From Caulobacter sp. (GTDB lineage Bacteria > Pseudomonadota > Alphaproteobacteria > Caulobacterales > Caulobacteraceae): a stretch of 17,992 bases of DNA. Positions within the stretch are counted from its first letter, which is position 1. The number at the start of each line of letters is the position of its first letter. The stretch is from NCBI GenBank assembly GCA_014378155.1, contig JACMOF010000009.1, forward strand, positions 1-17,992, in the 5' to 3' direction. Below the pieces are notes generated by a model that was given only the letters and a program-made list of their open reading frames with translations, was not told where the DNA came from and searched no databases. This document shows positions 13,606 through 17,992 of the stretch, piece by piece. Both the position numbers and the translations under genes were made by a program.

Positions 13606-14027
13606 GCGTCGGCTTCCGACGCGGCCAACTCGACCGTCTTGGCGCCGCGGCCGATCAGCAGGACGCCGAGCAGGATCGCCAGGCTGCCGACCACCTGCAG
13701 CCCGCTGATGGGCTCATGAAAGACCACCGCGCTGGCGGCGATGATCAGCACATAGCTGACAGCTGACAACGGGAACGCCGCGCTGAGCGGCATCTCCGCC
13801 AACACCGTCATCCAGGCCGCGAAGGCGGCGATCTCCAGCGCCACCAACAGCCGAACGCTGGGCATGCGCGCGGCGGCGGCCAACCACGCCAGATCGAACC
13901 GCGCGTGCGCCAGTTGGTTGGCCGAGGTCTTGGCGGTGATCTGGTAGGCCAGACTGATGATCGGCAGGATGGCGAACAGGATGGCCGGCGCGAAACGGCG
14001 GCGCGGCTTGTGGATCGCGATGGTCAT
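13602..14027 (-). CDS. Small 4-TM EamA/SMR-like protein, ArnF-type (second of a pair)
   Basis: A 141-residue membrane protein with four predicted helices: APAILFAILPIISLAYQI; SVRLLVALEIAAFAAWMTVLA; the PLSAAFPLSAVSYVLIIAASAVVFHEPIS pair; and LQVVGSLAILLGVLLIG. The PLSAAFPLSAVSY and FHEPIS segments closely follow the pattern of ArnE/ArnF, the paired flippase for an undecaprenyl-phosphate-linked amino sugar, and other small DMT transporters. A partner of the same fold is at 15962-16330, so a heterodimer is likely. Its gene is coupled to the acyltransferase gene before it and the permease gene after it by ATGA overlaps. Likely role: flipping or transporting the operon's intermediate across the inner membrane. 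It could also be a general drug/metabolite transporter. Confidence 0.75.
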   Translation of the reverse strand: MTIAIHKPRRRFAPAILFAILPIISLAYQITAKTSANQLAHARFDLAWLAAAARMPSVRLLVALEIAAFAAWMTVLAEMPLSAAFPLSAVSYVLIIAASAVVFHEPISGLQVVGSLAILLGVLLIGRGAKTVELAASEADA

Positions 14028-15136
14028 GCGGCCAAGCCTTCGAGCGCGTCGCCCATGAGCAGCGGCGCCAGCAGGCGTAGCGCGCCGTTGACCAGCCCAT
14101 TGCGATGCTTGAAATACATGGCCACGGGGGTCAGCCGACTGCCCAGTCTGAGCTTGTCGCCCAGATTGGCCTGACCGCTTTGGTAGCGCTTCAAGCCAAG
14201 CTCGAGGCAGCGCTCCAGATTGAAGAACCAGCTGAGAAAATAGAGGTTGTGGGCGCGGCCGCGTGCGGCCTCCATGCAGAAGAACTTGTCGAGCAGGACC
14301 TCGCCGTCTTCGAGCAGCAGGTTGAAGGCCAACAGGTCATCCTCGACATAGTAGAGGGCGAACACCGCCCGGCCGGGCATGCGCTCGGCCACGGCCTTGA
14401 AGAAGCCCGGCGTCAGGGTCTCCATCTGCGCGTCGGCCCGGGCAAGGGTCTGGCGATAGAGCGCCATGGCCCGAGGCAGGTCCGCGCCTAGCTCCACGCG
14501 CAGTTCGACCCGCACCTTGCCGCGCGACCTCAGCTTGCGGCGCATGTCGCGACGAGCGCCGCTGGACAGCCGCGCCAGATAGGTTTCCAGATCGGCGAAA
14601 TCGATGGCGAGGTCGGCGATCGCCTGCCCGGGCACGGCGCTGTAGCCGGTCGACGCCATGGCGCTTGACCACAGGTCGGCCTGCGCGGGATCGGCGTCCT
14701 TGACGCCCATCAACGAACACCCGGCCCTCGCCGCGTCCTGCTCGAAGGCGAAGACCAGGGCCTTGAGGACGGCGAGACGATCGGCTTCAGATAGTCCTGC
14801 CGCGAAACCGACGGTCGCGGTCTCCGCGCAAGGTGATCCCAGGCAGGCCAGCCTTGGCGTCATTACGCCCGGCGCGAGCCGACGGATCTGTTCGGCCACC
14901 TTGCGACCGCCCCCTTCGAAGGTGGTCTCGAGCCGATAGTCGGTGATGAAGGCCGGGGCTGCGCCGACCAGACGTCCGTCGCGCTGAACCAGGACATAGC
15001 GCCAGCCAAACCCCTCCAGCGCCGCGCCCTCGACCGCCCGCAGATAGTCGAAGCCTTCCAGCGCGCCGCCGAACAGGGCGTCCCAGCTGGCGCGCGGCAG
15101 GTCGTCCAGGCTAGTGAGGACACGGGTCTCAAACAT
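14024..15136 (-). CDS. FemAB/GNAT-like acyltransferase (Acetyltransf_6 type)
   Basis: A 370-residue protein with the double-GNAT layout of FemAB-like / Acetyltransf_6 (formerly 'cellulose biosynthesis' or 'peptidogalycan') proteins. The N-terminal half has VLVQRDGRLVGAAPAFI. The centre has LSSGARRDMRRKLRSRG, a common signature of this group. The C-terminal GNAT has AVFALYYVEDDLLAFNLLLED, then MEAARGRAHNLYFLSWFFNLERCLELG and YQSGQANLGDKLRLGSRLTP. Members N-acylate amines using acyl-CoA, acyl-ACP or aminoacyl donors, and a bacterial ceramide synthase is described from the same superfamily. With an aminotransferase and arginase-fold enzyme in the operon, acylation of an amine is the natural guess. 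The donor is unknown. Its start overlaps the hydrolase stop by 8 bp. Confidence 0.75.
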   Translation of the reverse strand: MFETRVLTSLDDLPRASWDALFGGALEGFDYLRAVEGAALEGFGWRYVLVQRDGRLVGAAPAFITDYRLETTFEGGGRKVAEQIRRLAPGVMTPRLACLGSPCAETATVGFAAGLSEADRLAVLKALVFAFEQDAARAGCSLMGVKDADPAQADLWSSAMASTGYSAVPGQAIADLAIDFADLETYLARLSSGARRDMRRKLRSRGKVRVELRVELGADLPRAMALYRQTLARADAQMETLTPGFFKAVAERMPGRAVFALYYVEDDLLAFNLLLEDGEVLLDKFFCMEAARGRAHNLYFLSWFFNLERCLELGLKRYQSGQANLGDKLRLGSRLTPVAMYFKHRNGLVNGALRLLAPLLMGDALEGLAA

Positions 15137-15965
15137 GCGATCGCCGTCCCAACACCGGGTCGCCCTGGGGCTCGACGGCGCCGAAGAAGCTGGCGGTCAT
15201 GGCCGCGACCACGTCGCGCTCCTGGTCGACGTGGATCATGTGGTAGCTGTCTTCCAGCAGATGCAGCCGCGTGGGCCCGCCCAAGGCGCTCTGCAGCCGG
15301 TAGGCGTTGCGCGGATGGCTCATGTCGTCGTCGCGCGCGTGCAGGATCAGGGTGGGGGTCGTGATCGCCTTGCCCATCCGCTCCAGATGCCGCCCCAGGC
15401 GATACATCTGGAACAGCGCCCCGAGCGGCAGGCGGTCGATCGCGCCCTCGATCAGGCTGTCCGGCGCGCGTTGGGCCAGGCTGCGCAAGCGTTCGTCCTT
15501 CAGACCGAACGGATGGGTCTCGGCCCAGGCCAACCGGCGCACGCCAGGGAGGTTGGCGGCCAGTTGGATCACTGGCGCGGCGACGGCGAAGCGCGGCATG
15601 TTCCAGCCGTCATATTCGAAGGTCATCGAATAGACCGCTGCGGCGCGGATGGCGGGGCGCTCGGCGGCCAGCATCAGGCCCAGGGCTCCGCCGACGCAGA
15701 TACCGGCCACGTGCACCGTATCGACCTCTGCGGCGAAAGCGTCATAAGAGCGGCACAGGCCATCCAGCCAGTCGCGCCATGTGGTCTTGAGCAGGGTGGC
15801 CTCGTCGACGCCGTGTCCGACCAGCAAGGGCGCGGCGACCTCGAAACCACGACGCGCCAGGCGCTTGGCCAGGGGTTTCATCTCGGCCGGCGCGCCGGTT
15901 AGGCCGTGGACCAGCAGGACGCCGTGGCCGGACTTGCCCGCCAGTCTGAGCGGTTGAACGGTCAT
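15129..15965 (-). CDS. Alpha/beta hydrolase with Cys nucleophile
   Basis: A 278-residue protein of the carboxylesterase/monoglyceride-lipase-like alpha/beta-hydrolase group. The oxyanion-loop strand is GVLLVHGLTGAPAEM (15-29). The nucleophile elbow is HVAGICVGGA, so the usual GxSxG Ser is replaced by C90. The acid is among D212-D214 (LILHARDDDMSHP), and the catalytic His is H242 in EDSYHMIHVD. A Cys at this position occurs in dienelactone hydrolases and in PHA synthases, the latter being acyltransferases. It could therefore form a thioester and transfer an acyl group or hydrolyse one. There is no signal peptide, so it is cytoplasmic. The ATG at 15965 overlaps the previous stop (ATGA), and its stop overlaps the acyltransferase start by 8 bp. 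Confidence 0.87.
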   Translation of the reverse strand: MTVQPLRLAGKSGHGVLLVHGLTGAPAEMKPLAKRLARRGFEVAAPLLVGHGVDEATLLKTTWRDWLDGLCRSYDAFAAEVDTVHVAGICVGGALGLMLAAERPAIRAAAVYSMTFEYDGWNMPRFAVAAPVIQLAANLPGVRRLAWAETHPFGLKDERLRSLAQRAPDSLIEGAIDRLPLGALFQMYRLGRHLERMGKAITTPTLILHARDDDMSHPRNAYRLQSALGGPTRLHLLEDSYHMIHVDQERDVVAAMTASFFGAVEPQGDPVLGRRSHV

Positions 15966-16330
15966 AGCCCCGACAGCCCCACGAAGGTGACGCCGACGGC
16001 GACCAGGGCGGCGCCCGCGATCTGCATCGGGGCCAGGCGCTCCTTGAGGATCAGGGTCCCGGCCAGGGGCACGCCGGCATAGGTCAGAGTCATGATCGGG
16101 AAGGCCAGACCCAGCGGCGTGTGCTCCAGCACCAGCAGCCAGGCGATCATCTCGACGAACCAGAAGACGATCCCCAGCCACAGCACCGGCTGCAGGGCCA
16201 GGGCGGCGAGGTAGGCCGGCTTGCCCTCGGCGCCATCGGACGCGGCCTTGAAGCTGAGTTCGCGGCCGATCTCGGTGACGATACAAAAGGCGAGCAGGCC
16301 CGCGCTGGCGGCGGTCAGGGTCGAGCTCAC
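15962..16330 (-). CDS. Small 4-TM EamA/SMR-like protein, ArnE-type (first of a pair)
   Basis: A 122-residue membrane protein with four helices. The first is TAASAGLLAFCIVTEIGRELSF, with an intramembrane Glu as in SMR proteins. The second is VLWLGIVFWFVEMIAWLLVLEHTPLGLAFPIMTLTYAGVPLAGTLILKERLA, which has the length, charge spacing and PLG-x-A-[FY]-P-x-[ML] motif of ArnE. The last is GAALVAVGVTFVGL. It is half the size of a full EamA protein and has a cognate half at 13602-14027, so the two probably form one transporter or flippase. It overlaps the arginase-like and hydrolase genes by 4 bp each. Substrate unknown; a lipid-linked or amphipathic amine is suggested by context. Confidence 0.77.
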   Translation of the reverse strand: MSSTLTAASAGLLAFCIVTEIGRELSFKAASDGAEGKPAYLAALALQPVLWLGIVFWFVEMIAWLLVLEHTPLGLAFPIMTLTYAGVPLAGTLILKERLAPMQIAGAALVAVGVTFVGLSGL

Positions 16331-17235
16331 GACGCGAGCTCCGAAAACAACGACAGCAGCCGCAGGTTCGCCGCCTCGTTGGTCCGCGCCAGGTCCCCCG
16401 GAACGCCGCCGCGCGGCTGGTCGAGGAAGGCCTCGCCGCGTTTGAGCAGGTTCGACAGCAGGTCCGGGCCATAGCGCGGCGCGGACCAGTCTCCGACCAC
16501 GTCGGCCCCGATCACGCGCGCCCGGCCCGCCACCGCGCGGATCAGACGCTCCAAGCCATCCAGGCTCAACTCGCCTTGATCCCAGTTGGTGACGGCGTCA
16601 TCGGCGCGCAGCACGTCCTTGTCGATGGTGATGTAGACGGCCTGGGTCGTGATCCTGGACACCAGCAGTTCGAGGAAACCGCCCTCGCCCATCGCCGCCA
16701 TGGATGGCCAGCCCTGGTCGCCGATCCGCAGGACCGGGCCGCCATCCGGGGCGCGCCAGGGGTAGAGCTCGACCCGACCTTCGGCGACCAGATCAAGATC
16801 CGCGCGCTTGGTTTCGGGACGGTCGATGTCGCCACTGCAGACGCCCACGGTGATCACCTTGGTCACGCCCGGCAGCCGCGCCGCGCGTCCGACCCAAGAC
16901 CCGCAGTGAAGGCCGTTCTCGAACCGCACCCAGTCGGGGTGGTTGTCGAAGTGGACGACGGTCACGGGCCCGGCCTGGGCCCTCTCAATGGCCCGCTCGA
17001 TCAGCAGCGGCGTGACGTGATGGAAGTCCCCCGAGCCGGCGAACACCATCTCGGGTCCTGGCCCGATCGGTTGCTCGCGCAGGCGATCGGCGAGCGCCGC
17101 CAAGGCCCGGGGGCGGCTCCACAGGCGTAGAGCCGGCCCCAAATCACGCGCTTCAATCGCCCGCCCGCCCGCCTGGCCAAGCAAGGCGGGTTGCTCGCCC
17201 AAGGCGCCATCCAGGTTCAGGAATACGGGACGCAT
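16327..17235 (-). CDS. Arginase/agmatinase-family (ureohydrolase-fold) protein
   Basis: A 302-residue ureohydrolase-fold protein. The binuclear Mn ligands appear intact: H72/H73 in AGSGDFHH, then D97, H99 and D101 in HFDNHPDW, and D205 and D207 in ITIDKDVL. Classical enzymes have GGDHS, DAHxD and DxDxxDP, so the first and last motifs deviate (GDFHH, and DKDVL without the DP). The substrate is therefore likely not plain arginine; guanidino or N-acyl (formimidoyl, amide) compounds are possible. It lies 7 bp downstream of a class III aminotransferase, pairing naturally with amine or ornithine-like chemistry. Its stop overlaps the 4-TM gene by 4 bp. Fold and metal site are confident, the reaction is not. 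Confidence 0.82.
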   Translation of the reverse strand: MRPVFLNLDGALGEQPALLGQAGGRAIEARDLGPALRLWSRPRALAALADRLREQPIGPGPEMVFAGSGDFHHVTPLLIERAIERAQAGPVTVVHFDNHPDWVRFENGLHCGSWVGRAARLPGVTKVITVGVCSGDIDRPETKRADLDLVAEGRVELYPWRAPDGGPVLRIGDQGWPSMAAMGEGGFLELLVSRITTQAVYITIDKDVLRADDAVTNWDQGELSLDGLERLIRAVAGRARVIGADVVGDWSAPRYGPDLLSNLLKRGEAFLDQPRGGVPGDLARTNEAANLRLLSLFSELAS

Positions 17236-17242
17236 GCGTTGA

Positions 17243-17992
17243 TCAGTCGACGCAGCGACGCAGGATTGCGTCGAGCAGCTTCAGGCCCAGGTCGATTTCG
17301 CCCTTGCTGATCTCCAGCGACGGGGCCAGCGTGATGACGTTCTTGTGGTAGCCGCCGACGTCGAGGATCAGGCCGTAGCGCTTGCCGTCGACCTCGATGT
17401 CGCCCTTCATCCCCTCGGCTTCCATGCGGTTGAGCAGGGCCTTGTTGGGGGTGAAGCCGTCGGCCTCGCAGATCTCAGCGCGCAAGGCCAGGCCCAGGCC
17501 GTCCACGTCGCCGATCTGCGGCCAGCGCTTTTGCAGGTCCTTCAGGCCCTCCAGGAAGTAGGCGCCCTTCTCCAGGACCTTGGCGCCGTAATCGACCTCC
17601 GAGGTCATCCGAAGGACTTCCAGCGCCACGGCCGTGCCCATTGGGTTGGAGTTGAACGTCGAATGGGTCGAGCCCGGAGGGAAGATTTCTGGATTGATCA
17701 GCTCTTCGCGAGCCCAGACGCCCGACAGCGGGTTGAGGCCGTTGGTCAAGGCCTTGCCGAACACCAGCACGTCGGGCTGCACGCCGAAGTGCTCGATCGA
17801 CCACAGCTTGCCGGTCCTCCACATGCCCATCTGGATCTCATCGACCACCAGCAGGATGCCGTGCTGATCGAGAACCTTCTTCAGCTCGATGAAGAAGTTG
17901 GGCGGCGGGATCACATAGCCGCCGGTGCCCTGGATCGGCTCGATATAGAAGGCGGCGAATTCGGCCTGGCCGGTCTTGGTGTCGAGCACGCC
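17243..17992 (-). CDS. Class III PLP aminotransferase (partial, 5' end outside window)
   Basis: The C-terminal 250 or so residues of a PLP-dependent aminotransferase of the ornithine/GABA/diaminobutyrate (class III) family. VVDEIQMGMWRTGKLW contains the Asp that contacts the PLP ring nitrogen. VLVFGKALTNGLNPLSG contains the Schiff-base Lys (K79 of the visible part), and GSTHSTFNSNPMGTAVALEVL is the typical phosphate-binding neighbour. The frame runs off the right edge; family members are about 420-450 residues, so roughly 170-200 are missing. The GTG near 17989 is an internal Val codon, not a start. It precedes the arginase-like gene by 7 bp and is the most upstream operon member visible. The amino group likely goes on an aldehyde or keto acid precursor of the operon's product. 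Confidence 0.92.
   Translation of the reverse strand, partial: GVLDTKTGQAEFAAFYIEPIQGTGGYVIPPPNFFIELKKVLDQHGILLVVDEIQMGMWRTGKLWSIEHFGVQPDVLVFGKALTNGLNPLSGVWAREELINPEIFPPGSTHSTFNSNPMGTAVALEVLRMTSEVDYGAKVLEKGAYFLEGLKDLQKRWPQIGDVDGLGLALRAEICEADGFTPNKALLNRMEAEGMKGDIEVDGKRYGLILDVGGYHKNVITLAPSLEISKGEIDLGLKLLDAILRRCVD

Noticed and set aside
5534..17992. Ceramide/sphingolipid locus
   Set aside because: The FemAB/GNAT-like gene belongs to the same broad superfamily as bacterial ceramide synthase, but no serine palmitoyltransferase or ceramide reductase-like gene is in view and the carrier protein lacks its Ser.
1..17992. CRISPR arrays, tRNA or rRNA genes
   Set aside because: No regularly spaced long repeats and no cloverleaf or rRNA-like sequence was seen on either strand.

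Overview
The window is GC-rich DNA with strong third-position GC bias, leaderless-looking promoters and Alphaproteobacteria-type gene content. It most resembles Caulobacter or a close relative in Caulobacteraceae; this is inferred from gene style, with no database search. Nearly every chromosomal gene lies on the minus strand.

Left block (1-2625). A NarL/FixJ response regulator (355-1023), a small unknown ORF with a strong ribosome binding site (1057-1323) and a DSD1/D-threonine aldolase-type PLP enzyme (1353-2504). Immediately upstream lies the last 35 codons of an FAD-linked lactone-oxidase-like gene, so a former oxidase-aldolase gene pair has been broken.

Middle block (about 2626-5480): mobile and decayed DNA. 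An IS1595-family element (2669-4682) has imperfect 33-bp inverted ends, a DDE transposase and three passenger genes on the opposite strand. One passenger has a HEPN-like R-x4-H motif. The transposase reading frame has no ATG, GTG or TTG start before its zinc ribbon. To its right are an unidentified coding remnant with an in-frame stop, a cluster of TTGGAGTC repeats, and an OmpR-type response regulator pseudogene that has lost most of its receiver domain.

Right block (5534-17992): one very compact leftward operon of 14 genes, most of them joined by 1-8 bp overlaps. In transcription order it encodes a class III aminotransferase (cut by the window edge), an arginase-fold protein, a 4-TM SMR/ArnE-like protein, an alpha/beta hydrolase whose nucleophile is Cys, a FemAB/GNAT-like acyltransferase, a second 4-TM ArnF/SMR-like protein, a DevC/MacB-like permease, a lipoprotein HlyD-like adaptor, a TolC-like outer-membrane factor, an ABC ATPase, an acyl-carrier-like protein without the phosphopantetheine serine, a CDP-glycerol-transferase-like GT-B protein, a GT4 glycosyltransferase and a cyclopropane-fatty-acid-synthase-like methyltransferase.

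The best hypothesis is that this operon makes an amine- or amino-acid-containing, acylated and glycosylated (or glycerophosphorylated) envelope lipid or small molecule, flips it with the paired 4-TM proteins, and exports it through a complete DevBCA-TolC-like tripartite pump. I recognise each family but not the pathway as a whole, and this operon is the strongest candidate for an undescribed system.
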